Shown here one piece after another: positions 1-11,055 of a DNA stretch of 64,000 nucleotides. Both the position numbers and the translations under genes were made by a program. The notes below the pieces were generated by a model, which was given only the letters and a program-made list of their open reading frames with translations, was not told where the DNA came from and made no database searches. Numbering within the stretch: position 1 is the stretch's first letter; each line of letters opens with the position of its first letter. This DNA comes from Endothia cerciana (Eukaryota; Ascomycota; Sordariomycetes; Diaporthales; Cryphonectriaceae): assembly GCA_026119935.1 (NCBI GenBank), contig JALRMH010000085.1:1-64000 (forward strand), in the 5' to 3' direction.

Positions 1-20
1 TTTTTTTTTTTTTTTTTTTT

Positions 21-83
<63 letters not shown>
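1..83. repeat. Poly(T)/poly(A) homopolymer block at window edge
   Basis: The first 55 bases are T apart from one A. They are followed by about 28 bases that are almost all A. The block has no coding capacity. It could be a real low-complexity spacer or a sign of a sequence-assembly edge. Confidence 0.9.
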
Positions 84-89
<6 letters not shown>

Positions 90-536
90 TAAAAACCAAA
101 AAAACAAACGGGCGGGGGCGGGGCCCACGTAGACGTGAGCCCCCCCCCCCCCCAAACAGTTAATTGTTGTCCCTTCAGGTTCTGTTCCAAAGCCCTATGG
201 ACCCGGCGCTGCGGGCTACCGCACTGAGGCTGCGGGGCGCAAGGACCCTTCAGCGCGCTGAACGCTTTTTGGCCAATCAAGCGAGCCTCTGCTGCATGCT
301 GCCCCCCCCCAAAGAGGTGTACGTACCCACCATAGCATTCCGTACCTGTAGCGCTCAACACCGCCAAAACTTTTTTCTTTCTGCCGCATCTTGATCGTCG
401 CAGCCTTCCTACAATCGCCCTCACCCGCCCCTCTTCCTCTCAGCAGCGCAAGAGTAAACCCAGCTTCAACCGCGGGGAGATATAGCTGCACTTCCCTCGA
501 CAAGACCTCGACCACCTTTGACCTACAGTCATCGCC
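84..536 (+). other. Upstream region of RRP1
   Basis: No gene is seen. The stretch contains a C run near 142-153, another near 301-310, and a pyrimidine-rich leader (about 400-530) leading into the RRP1 start. It presumably holds the RRP1 promoter and 5' leader. Confidence 0.5.
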
Positions 537-1526
537 ATGGCCCCGCAGGAGAATTCCATGCCGTTCATCAAGAACATGGCATCGAGTGGTGAGCATGCTC
601 TAACCCGTCTCCCGGCGAAAAAGGTATGCCAACTGACCATCTCCCACGCCAAAAAAAAAACAGATCGCAAGGCCCGCGAGCAGGCCCTGACCTCCTTGCG
701 CACCTTCCTCTCCGCGAAGCACATCTCCTCCTCGCTCCCCACCCTCGACATCCTGAAGCTCTGGAAGGGCCTCTTCTACGCCCTCTGGATGTGCGACCGC
801 CCGCTACCCCAGCAGCAGCTCTGCAGGGACCTGTCCGAGCTCGCCTGGGTCCTGCCCCCGGACGCCGTCGTGCCCTGGCTGCGGGGCTTCTGGGCGACCA
901 TGGCCCGCGAGTGGACGACGGGGATCGACGTGCTCCGGATGGAGAAGTTTCTGTTGCTCGTGAGGAGGGTATTCGGGGTAGGCCTGGTGTGGGCGCAGAG
1001 CCGGGAGCCCGAGAGGAAGCAGACGAAGCAGAGGCAGGCCAGGGGCGCCAAGAAGAGGAGCGCCGACGGCGAGACGGTGGCGGGTGATAAGAAGCCCGAG
1101 GTCAGGTGGGATGCGGACAGGGTCCGGCAGGTCCTCGGCCTGCTGGCGGACTGGCCCTTCCGGCCCGACGAGGAGAGCAGGCGGGAACAAGATGAGGATG
1201 GCCTGATGCCCAGGATTGTCCCTGTCGGGCTCAAGCTGCATGCTCTGGACATCTGGGTGGATGAGGCCGACAAGGCAGGCATGCTCGGGGAGGACGGGGC
1301 CGGGGAGGACGGGAAGGAGGACAAGGACAACACGCTATCTGGTCGGGAGTTCCTGCGGCGTTTGAATGATCTTGTAGACACCCTGCGCGCAGAGACGCTC
1401 AGCACCGCGGTGCGGATGCGATCCAAGGATTCGCTGGCCGACGACCGCCTACCCTGGAACCAGAGCCAGGAAGACGAGGCGGGCGGCGATGAGGAGGATG
1501 ACGGGTGGGGCGGCCTAGGGGACTGA
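537..1526 (+). CDS. RRP1: Ribosomal RNA processing protein 1 (RRP1/Nop52)
   Basis: Nucleolar protein of the Nop52/Rrp1 family, needed for pre-60S ribosome maturation and 27S pre-rRNA processing. The exons are 537..588 and 664..1526, giving about 304 aa. The 75-nt intron starts GTGAGC and ends AAACAG after an A-rich tract. Splicing joins MASS to DRKAREQAL, the normal family sequence. The intron is a multiple of three without a stop, so the unspliced frame also stays open (329 codons). Family hallmarks are LKLWKGLFYALWMCDRP, LAWVLPP and the helix around DVLRMEKFLLLVRR. The C-terminus is acidic and low-complexity (about the last 30 residues rich in D, E and G). It lies tail-to-tail with the sphingosine kinase gene. 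Confidence 0.88.
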   Translation: MAPQENSMPFIKNMASSGEHALTRLPAKKVCQLTISHAKKKTDRKAREQALTSLRTFLSAKHISSSLPTLDILKLWKGLFYALWMCDRPLPQQQLCRDLSELAWVLPPDAVVPWLRGFWATMAREWTTGIDVLRMEKFLLLVRRVFGVGLVWAQSREPERKQTKQRQARGAKKRSADGETVAGDKKPEVRWDADRVRQVLGLLADWPFRPDEESRREQDEDGLMPRIVPVGLKLHALDIWVDEADKAGMLGEDGAGEDGKEDKDNTLSGREFLRRLNDLVDTLRAETLSTAVRMRSKDSLADDRLPWNQSQEDEAGGDEEDDGWGGLGD

Positions 1527-2030
1527 GCACCACGCCTGAAATGGTTGGAAGATTAACGAGTGTCCGGATCGGAGAGAGGGGCTTGTTTTCAATGCATGGC
1601 GTTGGCGTTCACGGCTGATTCGGGCGGACGGGCAGCGTGGCATGGCGGAATCGTGCGATAGATACCCCGACCCGAATCATCGGCATTCCAAGGAATCTAT
1701 TAATCCACTGTCTGAATTGAACACTCCGTCTGCCCAGCGCACTTGTTGATGTGATGGACGGAACCAACAAGCGCGATGCCACCAGTACTCGATCGATCTC
1801 ACACGCAGCCGTTTGGGGGCCGGAGCCATATTTGTACATATCAGACACCCTTCCCCTAGAGCTCTACACCTCTCGCCATCTATATGGGGTATCACCTTTT
1901 CTAGGCTCTGGTCCGCCCACCACAACGCAGCAAGCATTCATGCCGGGACTACGCTTCTCAGCACAGGAAATTACACCTTCCTCCTTCCTCACAAACGGTC
2001 CGCCTCTGGGCCAAGCCCGCATAGTCTTCT
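1527..2030. other. Convergent intergenic spacer (RRP1 / sphingosine kinase)
   Basis: This 504-nt spacer lies between two genes ending toward each other. No gene is seen. It should hold both 3' UTRs. Confidence 0.5.
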
Positions 2031-3928
2031 TCAGGCCATCAGCCGCTGGCTTGGGGTGACCTTGTCCCAATTCTTCGGCCCTGGCGCTTCTATCGAGCCC
2101 CTCTTCGTGATGACCATGCCCAGGCCCGGATGGACCTCGGCCTGGAATGGCTCGAACGGTACCTTCTCGCCATCGATGCTGATATAACCGTGCCCGTACT
2201 TGGGGGAGATGCGGAATGCCGACACCTTGAAGTACTTGACAAGGGGGTGGTCGATGAAGGTATTGTCCCCGGCGGACAAGAGCAGGCCGGGAATCTTTGA
2301 CAAGGGGACGTCGGCATTTATCATGTAGACGTCCAGGAAGCCGTCGTTCATCAGGGCGGCGTTGAACATGAGCACGTCAGGTGCCATCCAGGCGAGCTGG
2401 GAAGGGTCATGGTTAGTTAGCCTCCTGCGGTGAGATAATGAATAGCTGCCGCACACGCCACTCACATTGCCAGTAAAGATAGTGCCCATCTTGTCGGCGT
2501 CGACCTTGACCCAGTCGCCGGGGAGCTTGTCGCCGACAGTGCCATACTTAAGCGGCGGCAGGCCCTCCTCGCCCTCCGGAGCCCCCGCCTCGGATTCCGC
2601 CGTAGCATCCTCGCCGATGCGGGAGCCTGTCGAGGTGTTGGACATGTCCACCTCGCCCACGGCGCTGCCCTCCCTGTGCCTCCTGTAGTGCTCCCTCACC
2701 TCATCCTTGTGTTCGACCTCCATCTTGACGTACAGGTCGCAGGGGTACTCCTTCTTCCTGAGGATGCGGGTGATGGCCCCGTACGTGAAGCGGGCCTCGC
2801 CCATCCAGCGCAGATGCTCCGTGGCCAGGTCTGCCTCGGCCATGACGCCGAGGGTCTGGCTGAGGAAGGACAGCGTGCGCGTGTCGCCCTGGGTGATGCT
2901 GATCAGGTCCATCGGGGTGGGCACGCCCTTGACGATGGCCAGGGCGGCCAGGGAGGCCCGGTGCGTGCCGAAGACGTTACAGGCTAGGGCGTTGCCGCTG
3001 CCGCAGGGGACGTGGGCCACGGCGATCTTCTGCAGGGCACGGCGCGCATCGGGTCTCCTACCCAGCCCGTTGTAGACCTCGTAGGCCAGCCCGTCGCCGC
3101 TGCAGGGGACCACGATATCGAACCCGTCTATGTCCATCTGCCGCGCCAGGTCCAGCGCCTCTCCCGGGCGCGTAGTCGTGTGTATCGTCATGGGCATGCG
3201 CGCGGCCTCGAATATGGGCCTGACCTGGTGCTCCCACTTCTTCTGGGCGCCGCCGGGCCCGGCGTGGGGGTTGACGAGCACGTAGGCGTTCTTGCGGCGT
3301 GGTGCCGGGCCGTATGCACGTGCCATCAAGGTATCGACCCATCTCGCGATGGTGTCGTCCGCGAGAGGGGGCAGGCCCTCCTCGTCGCCGGCCCCCGAGG
3401 CTGCCGGGGCGGCCGGGAGGGACAGCCTGGCAGCCCGCAGCTGCAGATCGGTGGCGTTCTCGGCGTAATCGACGGTCAGGGTGCGCTGGTCCGGCGAGAG
3501 CTCGGCCCAGAGGACGTTGTAGAGCGGGATGGACCGTGGCTTGCTGGATCCCCGTGAAGGGCCTGTTCCGGGCGAAAGCGCCGGGGGATGTCAGTGCCTG
3601 CGTGCGCCATCTGGGTAGGGGCACCCGGCAGCCAGCCCCTGCGGCGGCAGAAAACTGACCTGAGGCGCAAGGTACACAGGTCCTGCTGGCCTTCCTGCTG
3701 CCCTCTATCCTGCCATCTGCGCGGCCACCCGATGGTTAGCGGATGTTGTCGTCGACCTCGGCGACCTCGCACTTGTCGGGCGTGCCAGATACGGGCCGGC
3801 GCCGTGGTACGCGTACCTTCAACCAGCAGGGCGTCGTCCTCGATCCTGAGGGCGACACTACTGCCGAGGCTCAGAACGAGACCCGAAGCCAGGACCGAGG
3901 GCTCCGGTTCCGGCGTTTGCCGGGTCAT
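2031..3928 (-). CDS. Sphingosine (long-chain base) kinase
   Basis: DAGK-family lipid kinase that phosphorylates sphingoid bases, equivalent to yeast LCB4/LCB5. Exons on the minus strand are 3928..3817, 3716..3660, 3562..2466 and 2396..2031, giving 543 aa. The introns are 100, 97 and 69 nt, all GT..AG with CTAAC/CTGAC-type branch sites. The last is in frame and stop-free. Motifs include VLVNPHAGPGG (about residue 151), the nucleotide-binding SGDGLAYEVYNGL (about 211) and PCGSGNALACN (about 242), followed by GVMAEAD in the lipid-binding half. An insert rich in S, E and G (GSAVGEVDMSN onward) interrupts the C-terminal half, as is common in fungal enzymes. The ATG at 3928 is chosen because it opens the conserved N-terminal beta segment; an in-frame ATG at 4036 is possible. 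It is divergent from the MIX23 gene. Confidence 0.85.
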
Positions 3929-5419
3929 GTCGGGCGCAACGACCTGGGGTGCCAACGCGGGCCCAGTCCAGATGTGTACGCGTGCGTGGCCTCTGTAGAA
4001 GAGAGCGGACGGGGTGCTCCTGTGCCTGCAGCCCAAGGACCTCCCGGTACACGGCTGGTTGCTTATTGGGAGTTCGGGGGGGTGGGGGTGGCTGGGATAT
4101 TCTCTTCGTCTGGCGTGCGCGTCGCCGGCGAGGTGCTCTGGACCACCTTCGAGATGTCAAGACGCAAGGAGATTATGGAAGGTGCCCGAGGAGGGATGTA
4201 CAGGCCACGAATGAAGGTGAACGAATGACGGTATTTCTGATAGTCATCATATGTACATGAGCTGCTTGTGATGGGGGAAACGGGAAGAGGAAAGAGATAT
4301 TGCAGGATCCGGGGGGGGGGGGGAAGACGGTGTGCGTGTTGTGCGGTCGGGATGCGAGATGCGGGTCGCGTCCATGGGCTGAACAGCACCGCGGAGGGAA
4401 ATACTTAGTAAGTAGTACAGTACTCCGTACAGTACAGTACGCAACTAACTTACCGAGCCACAGGGGCCGATGTTATCTTGGGATATTTGATCCCTCCGAA
4501 CGCCCCCGCCCTGCAGAACCCCCAAGCTGCGACTACTTACCATAGTACGAATCTACTATGCAGTATACAGTACAGTACGTATCACCTGCCTGCTTGCCCC
4601 TGGCAGCCCGAGGGTGGTCGACCTCCCCCCCGCGGGCGCCGAGGCGTGTGTCCCGCGGACAGGGCGACTGACCCGGTGGGAGACGGTGGCCGACGAAGCT
4701 CTCCCGGATCCACGCGACGCCGTTGCACATAGCTGACGGCTGTTGCTGCCCTGCCCTCCACTCCAGCCATCCTGAGGACCGTTCGGGAACCAACCACCTG
4801 TCGCGGGGCCCTTCTTACCCCTGGGCTTATTATGTACCACCGTCCCCGCCGGCCAGGAACAAGTAGCGGGGACCTGGACGAGGATATGCGGCGGGAGGGA
4901 CAGCGTCATCACACATTCTAGTAGTATACGTTGCCGGTGTCGCCTTCTTCCTGCAATCTCTTTTTTGGTGGGGGGATGACGAAGTACAGGTAAGAAGTAT
5001 GGGATGTCTTGACAATATCGGATATGGAAGAGGCACCCAGGATGCGGCGCCGTGTCTTAGTCTTAGGTAAGCCGGGGCGGGAGCCGCTGGGGGGGGGGGC
5101 CGAGCCTCCCGGGATGACGGCAGCGGCCGGAAGGAGGGTCGCAGCTCAGCTCAGCTGCACAGGTCAGCTTGTCAGTCGACGCCGCCACGACCACATCCAC
5201 CCAAGGACTTCGGCCCGTCCCCGACGAAAACACCCGGCCGACACAATACCCAACGGACTCCATACCCTCCTCCCCTGTTCACGTGTCTCAGAGGCCGTCA
5301 AAGTGGCTCAGCTCTTCTGGTCCAGGTCTCGGCGTCCAGATCCGGACCCGCCGTCCTCCTCCTCCTCCTCCTCCTCCTCCTCCTCCACGCCTCCACCTCC
5401 GCCGCCGTCCCGAGATATC
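3929..5419. other. Divergent promoter region, sphingosine kinase / MIX23
   Basis: About 1.5 kb with no credible gene. It contains a 12-G run near 4312, clustered GTACAGTAC-type short palindromes at about 4418-4445 and 4560-4580, another G run near 5090, and a (TCC)n tract near 5351-5390 just upstream of the MIX23 start. Confidence 0.5.
5351..5391. repeat. (CCT)n trinucleotide tract
   Basis: A run of TCC/CCT repeats lies about 30-70 nt upstream of the MIX23 start codon, probably in its 5' leader. Confidence 0.8.
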
Positions 5420-6096
5420 ATGAGCGAGCCCACCGCCCACCAGAGCCTCACGCCCCAGTTCTGTTTCTCCTCGGCCGCACTACGTGGTACGTGGCCCCGT
5501 CCGTCCATCCCCCTTTCACTGCACCTGTCTGACACGAGGGCCGGGGGGCGGGCGGCCACCCGACAGACTTCCTACGGATATCCCGCGGGGCGATCGATGA
5601 CTCCATCGCGCAGAACCTGAACGCCCTCGTGACCCCCGCATCGGCGGGGTTTGACCCCAGGTCGACGTCGCAGCGCAGCCCACGGCCCCTGTCCCGCCAG
5701 CAGCTCGACGCCCGCTCGTGTCAGAACTTCAAGGACCAGGTGCTCTTCCCGTCGTGGCAGGCCCGCTCCGACGTGCTGAGCTACTGTGCGGCCGTGGCCG
5801 CGAGTCCGGACCCGGACGACCCGGCGGCGGCCGTGCGGGGGGCAGAGCTCGAGAGGAACAGGGCGAGGGTCGTGGACGAGAGGCTGGATCCCTACTCGGC
5901 CAGGTTCTTCCCCACGGAGCCCAGGACGGCACAGCTGGCGACGTTGCTACGGCAGGAGCAGTGCGTCGAGGGCATCGTCCGGGCCAGGACGTGGGGACTC
6001 GTCAGGGACAGGTGCGGCGACCCCGCCGAGGACTGGCAGGCTGCCCTCGCCACCTGGGGGAGGGACAAGGCTCACGGGAGGGGGCCGAGCACATAG
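5420..6096 (+). CDS. MIX23/Cid2-like mitochondrial protein
   Basis: Member of the caffeine-induced death protein 2 / MIX23 family, small cysteine-containing proteins that reach the mitochondrial intermembrane space. Exons are 5420..5486 and 5567..6096 (198 aa). The 80-nt intron has donor GTACGT, branch CTGAC and acceptor CGACAG, and joins SAALR to DFLRISRGAIDDSI. Recognisable family blocks are QNLNALVTP, SCQNFKDQVLFPSWQARSDVL, VVDERLDPYSARFFP and the C-terminal CVEGIVRARTWGLVRDRCG, with paired cysteines. Yeast Mix23 supports Mia40-linked import; that role here is inferred from family membership. An AATAAA-type signal occurs near 6344, about 250 nt downstream. Confidence 0.82.
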
Positions 6097-6356
6097 CACG
6101 GGCGGTTCTGGAGCACACACGCACACGGATCGGCTCTTCTGGCGTACAATCCGGCGTGGGAGTTAAGAGGGTCCGGAGAGGTGGAAGGGGGACAGCACGG
6201 AGGGAGACCTCCTCGACCACGGGTCCGTCCGGCTACCCTCTGCCTCTGCCTCCGCTACTTGTATCCTACTGCGGTGCGAGTGAGGCCACGCCTCGACCCC
6301 CTGCTAAGAACGCCAGAGGTGTAGACCTAAACCTATAAAGAATGAATAAAAATAAA

Positions 6357-6379
6357 ATACATACATACATACATACATA
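6357..6379. repeat. (ATAC)n microsatellite
   Basis: About five and a half copies of a tetranucleotide, just after an AATAAA-like element. Confidence 0.85.
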
Positions 6380-6691
6380 AATAATAATGGTACCCTGACA
6401 GGGTGGTTGTTCCTCAACGTGTCAAACGTGTGGTATGAGGGCGTCACGACTCTCAGCTCGCACATGCACACAGTATATGTATGGTGGTACCGGTTATGAT
6501 CTACTGTTGGTTGGGAGGGCATGGAGCTCCTATCTTATCAGGGAGCTCCTGGTGCTGGCCTTCGCCTCGACCCCACCATCCACCCAGCCCGGGACGGCAG
6601 GGACTGCCAAGTGGCCCCCAGCTGTACGAGAAACTTTGCGCTGGGGTTTCGCGCGAGCAGGCGGGTGCTACCTAAACCTGGGCCTGGAAAA

Positions 6692-6703
6692 CCCCCCCCC
6701 CCC

Positions 6704-6757
<54 letters not shown>

Positions 6758-6758
6758 C
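6692..6758. repeat. Compound poly(C)-(ACC)n-(AAC)n repeat
   Basis: A run of 14 C is followed by four ACC units and then about 13 AAC units. Confidence 0.9.
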
Positions 6759-7151
6759 CATCGCTACCAGCAACCTGGGAATCTTTTGGACCGAGCCTGA
6801 GCCTGAGCCTCACCTCGCCTCAACTCGCCCCAGCTCATCTCTGCTGTACTGTCGGTTGGGTCTGCCGGCCATAGACGAAACGACACGACGGTCGACCCGG
6901 CCTCCCAGTTCCAAAAATCTTCGATATCTCGACGAGCCCGCGCCACATCGGCGTCCCCACGCGCACGACCTCCCGCCTCAGCCGTCCCGCCTCCCACGCG
7001 CTGGCTGGTGTCCTCTCGTCCCCTCGCAACCTCTGGTGGGACCTGGCGCGGCCCCATCCACTGACCGACCGGCGGCTGCTGTGCGTCATCCGACCCTCGT
7101 GGTCTGCCCCAGTGTGAGCCTTTCCCCCCCCACATCCTTGCCTGGCCGAGC

Positions 7152-7212
7152 ACCGTCGCCCTCACCGTCGCCCTCACCGTCGCCCTCACCGTCGCTGTCG
7201 CTGTCGCTGTCC
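7152..7212. repeat. 12-mer minisatellite plus (CTGTCG)n
   Basis: Three tandem copies of a 12-base unit (ACCGTCGCCCTC) run into three to four copies of a related hexamer. The block lies about 125 nt upstream of the NAA15 start. Confidence 0.85.
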
Positions 7213-7335
7213 TTGTCCCCCAGCCTGTTGCCGCCTGCGCGAGGATACATCTGACCCGACCAGGCAGGCCTCACCTGGCAGAGCCGGGCCTCCGAACCAC
7301 CCGCCCGCCTGCGGAGCTGTCTCTGACCCTCCCTG

Positions 7336-9967
7336 ATGCCACAACCTCTGAGCTCGAGAGAGGGCAACCTCTTTCGCCAGGTCGTCCGAAACTATGAGGA
7401 GAAACAGTACAAGCGCGGTCTCAAGGCCGCCGAGCAGATCCTCAAGAAGAACCCGAAGCACGGTGACACGATGGCCATGAAGGCTCTCATCCTCAATGCC
7501 CAGGGCAAGACCGAAGAGGCCTTCGCCCTGGGCAAGGAGGCTCTGACCGTCGACATGAAGTCGCACATCTGCTGGCATGTCTACGGCCTCCTGTACCGGA
7601 CCAACAAAAACTTCGAGGAGGCCATCAAGGCCTATCGCTTCGCCCTCAGGCTGGAGCCGGACTCGAGCCAGATCCAGCGGGACCTCGCCGTCCTCCAGAT
7701 CCAGATGCGCGACTACCAGGGCTACGTCCAGAGCAGGTTGGCCATGCTGCAGGCCCGCCCGGCCCTCCGGCAGAGCTGGACCGGTCTCGCCACCGCCCAT
7801 CACCTCGCCGGGAACCTGACAGATGCCGAGCATATCCTCAAGACCTTCGAGGAGACCCTCAATACGCAGCCTTCGAGGTCGGATCTCGAGCATTCGGAGG
7901 CGCTCATGTATCGTAACATGGTCATCGCCGAGACCGGCGATTACCAGAAGGCCCTGGACCATCTCGACTCCGCCTGCAGACAGAACCTGGACCGGCTCGC
8001 ATACCTGGAGGCCCGGGCGCGGTACCTGACCAAGCTGGGAAACAAGGAGGAGGCCGCCCAGGCCTACCGCGTGCTTCTGGACCGGAACCCCGACCACCCA
8101 GAGTACTATGATGCCTTGGTCGAGGTGTCGGACATCCCCGAGGGAGACCTTGTCAAGCGCAAGGCTATTTATGATGAATATGCTGCCAAGTTTCCCCGTT
8201 GTGATGCCGCGAAACGGCTCCCGTTAGACTTTTTGGCCGGTAGGCGCTTCGCCCACAGGCCCCCCTCCCCCCTCTTCCCCAGCCCAGGCATGATGTGTGC
8301 TAACTCGGACCAGGCGACGATTTTAAGGCTGCAGCCAGGTCGTATCTGCCCCTGGTTCTGGACAAGGGTGTCCCTTCCACCTTCGCCAACTTGAAGCATC
8401 TGTACACGGACGATTTCAAGAAGACCGCCCTGCGAGACGCCGTCGACGAATATCTCTCCACCGGCGCCAAGGACGAAACTAATGGTGACAGCTCGAGGGG
8501 CAGAGGCGCGGCCATCTACTACCTGGCCCAGCACTATAGCTACTTCCGCAGTCGCGACCTCGCCAAGGCGATGGAGTATGTGGACAGGGCCATCGAGGAG
8601 GACCCGGAGAATGTGAATTTCGCCATGACAAAAGCACGGATATGGAAGTATTACGGGAACCCGCAGAGGGCCTCGGAGGCCATGGAGCACGCCCGGGAGC
8701 TCGATACCAGGGATCGATACATCAACACTAAGGCGGCCAAGTACCAGCTGCGGAACAACGAGCTGGACAAGGCGCTGAAGACGATGGGCATGTTCACCAA
8801 GGCTGACACGCCCGGCGGCCCCCTGGCGGACTTGCTGGACATGCAGAGCGTCTGGTTCCTGACTGAGGACGGCGAGGCGAATGCACGCCTCAGCAACCCG
8901 GGGCTTGCGCTGAAGCGGTTTCACGCCGTCTACAACATCTTTGACATATGGCAGGAGGACCAGTTTGACTTTCACGGCTTCTCGCTTCGAAAGGGCATGG
9001 TACGGGCATACATCGACATGGTCCGGTGGGAGGACCACCTGAGAGACCACCCGTTCTATACCCGCGTCGCAATCGATGCCGCCAACACCTACCTGCGCAT
9101 ACACGAGCAGCAAAACGAGAAGGTTGCGAATGGGGTCAACGGCGCCGAGAACGGCGGTGCCGATGGCGACGACGCGCTGGAGAAGAAGAAGGCGGCGAAG
9201 AAGGCCAGGAAGGAGGCCCAGCGGCTGGAGCGTGAGTCTACGGAGAAGGCGGCGAAGCAGGATCCGAATAAGAAGGGGGCCAGGGTCGATCCGGAGGCAC
9301 TGAAGAAGAAGGACGATGACCCCTTGGGGGCCAAGCTCGCCGCCACCACGGAGCCGCTGGCGGATGCCATGAAGTTTATCAGCCCGATGTTGCAGTGCAG
9401 CCCAAAGAGCATCCAGGCGCAGACCACCGCCTTTGAGGTGCTCATCCTCCGGAGTAAGTGAGCTTCCGTGGTACATCAGACTCAACCTGAGTGGAATTTT
9501 TGGTGGCTGATCATGAAGCAGAGAAATATCTTCTTGCCCTGCGATGCCTGAAAGCTGCGCTGTCGTTGGATGCGGAGGACCCCAAGGCCCATGAGCAGGC
9601 AGTTCGGCTCCGGCGCGCGCTGGACACCGATCTTGGGACGCTGCCACCCAAGGTCGCCGAGGTCATCACCGCCGAGTTCACAGAGGTTCCCGCGTCGACA
9701 GACTTGGCGAAGATCAACCACGAGTATCGGGAGAGGCACAAGGCCAGCCCGCAGCACGTGCTGTCAAGCATTCGCGTGCAGGACAGGCTTGGCGAGGACC
9801 GTGGCAAGCTTGCCAAGGACATTCTGGCCCTATTGCAGCTCGATGAGATCAGGGTGGAGGACGCGACGGACGCGGAGGATGTGCTGAGGACCTGGAAGAG
9901 CGGAGAGCTGGATGGATTCAGGAAGGCGGCCCAGCAGAAGTGGCCAGAGTCTTCCGTCTTTGCTTAA
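7336..9967 (+). CDS. nat1: NatA N-terminal acetyltransferase auxiliary subunit (NAA15/Nat1)
   Basis: TPR scaffold that anchors the catalytic subunit Naa10 to ribosomes for co-translational N-terminal acetylation. Exons are 7336..8239, 8314..9453 and 9522..9967, giving 829 aa, close to yeast Nat1 (854). The introns are 74 and 68 nt with donors GTAGGC and GTAAGT; splices restore LDFLAG-DDFKAAA and VLILR-KKYLLALRCLKAA. Family blocks include the N-terminal FRQVVRNYEEKQYKRGLKAA, the TPR helices around HGDTMAMKALILN and CWHVYGLLYR, and the lysine-rich segment EKKKAAKKARKEAQRLE near residue 610. SPMLQCSPKSIQAQTTAFEV precedes the last intron. No related gene adjoins it. Confidence 0.93.
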
Positions 9968-10869
9968 AACGCTTGGCTGACACCTCCGGGACTTGCAGCA
10001 CCACGGCCTGCGGAATCTGGCATGCCGACTGCCTCTCTGCAAGGTGCCTGTGACCAAGGCTTGGAGCAGGTTCGCTGTCTCGAACCGTGATCCCTGGGCT
10101 GTTTGTCCGCCACGACGCATGAGTTGGGTGGGAGGTATTGGACGTATGCATCGCTTCTCTCATCATGGACAAACCCACCGGAAAAGCTGGCACGCGGTCT
10201 GGAAGCGGACGGACACAGGGGCATTGGAAAAAATAAAAAAATAAAAAATAAAAAAAATAAAAATTACAACATCTTGATAGACTGGCACGTGCGATGCTAT
10301 CGTGTCCGCCGAACGCAGTGGTAACATCATCTCATCGTGGGGCGAGACTGCCAGGCCGAGCACACTAGGGAAGGGCGGCCCGGGCTCCGGCGGGACAATC
10401 CATCAGGATACACCGTTGGGGAGGAGGCCCGTATCTGCTGGTCGACGTCAGAAGTGCAATTGTGGAATGCAGGACCACTCTCGGATTCATCTACCATAGT
10501 AGACTGCCACGCCCCAGGCCACAGTGTTAGTATCTTCCGGCACAGTCCCCAGAAAGGTTTCACCCTCAGCCTCCTACTACATAGACGCATGACAGGGTCC
10601 CAGCTGTGGATAGCAGGGCCAGAGCGAGGGAGGAATAATGACGGTCCACGTTGTGCATGGGGTGGGTTGTACAGTTGCCATTCTGTAATGGCTGCGAGAT
10701 CTCAGACGGCCTTGGGGCAAGTACAGCCGGATTGTTGTACAGACTTTGTTAGTTAGGACATCTTGTGTGCACACCCACCCCTGTGCCTCCCGTCCCCGTG
10801 GCCAGACGGCCCTCCCTGCTCGTCTCATCTTTTCTACTACAGTACGAGATGTACATACAGGTGATGTTA

Positions 10870-11055
<186 letters not shown>

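Larger units (their letters stand above)
6097..7335. other. Intergenic region upstream of NAA15
   Basis: This 1.2-kb region has no credible gene. It contains three simple-sequence blocks, listed separately. The 300 bases before the NAA15 start are rich in CCT/CTC and may be its leader. Confidence 0.5.

Noticed and set aside
5009..5620. 203-codon frame covering the MIX23 first exon
   Set aside because: Only the last in-frame part from 5420 is coding. The rest is a GC-rich leader and read-through of the intron.
7186..8097. 303-codon antisense frame over the NAA15 5' end
   Set aside because: Repeats of G, L and V with a QRQRQR tail from the minisatellite. No motif support.
8169..9647. 492-codon open frame antisense to NAA15
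   Set aside because: It crosses the NAA15 introns without regard to them and contains no recognisable domain.
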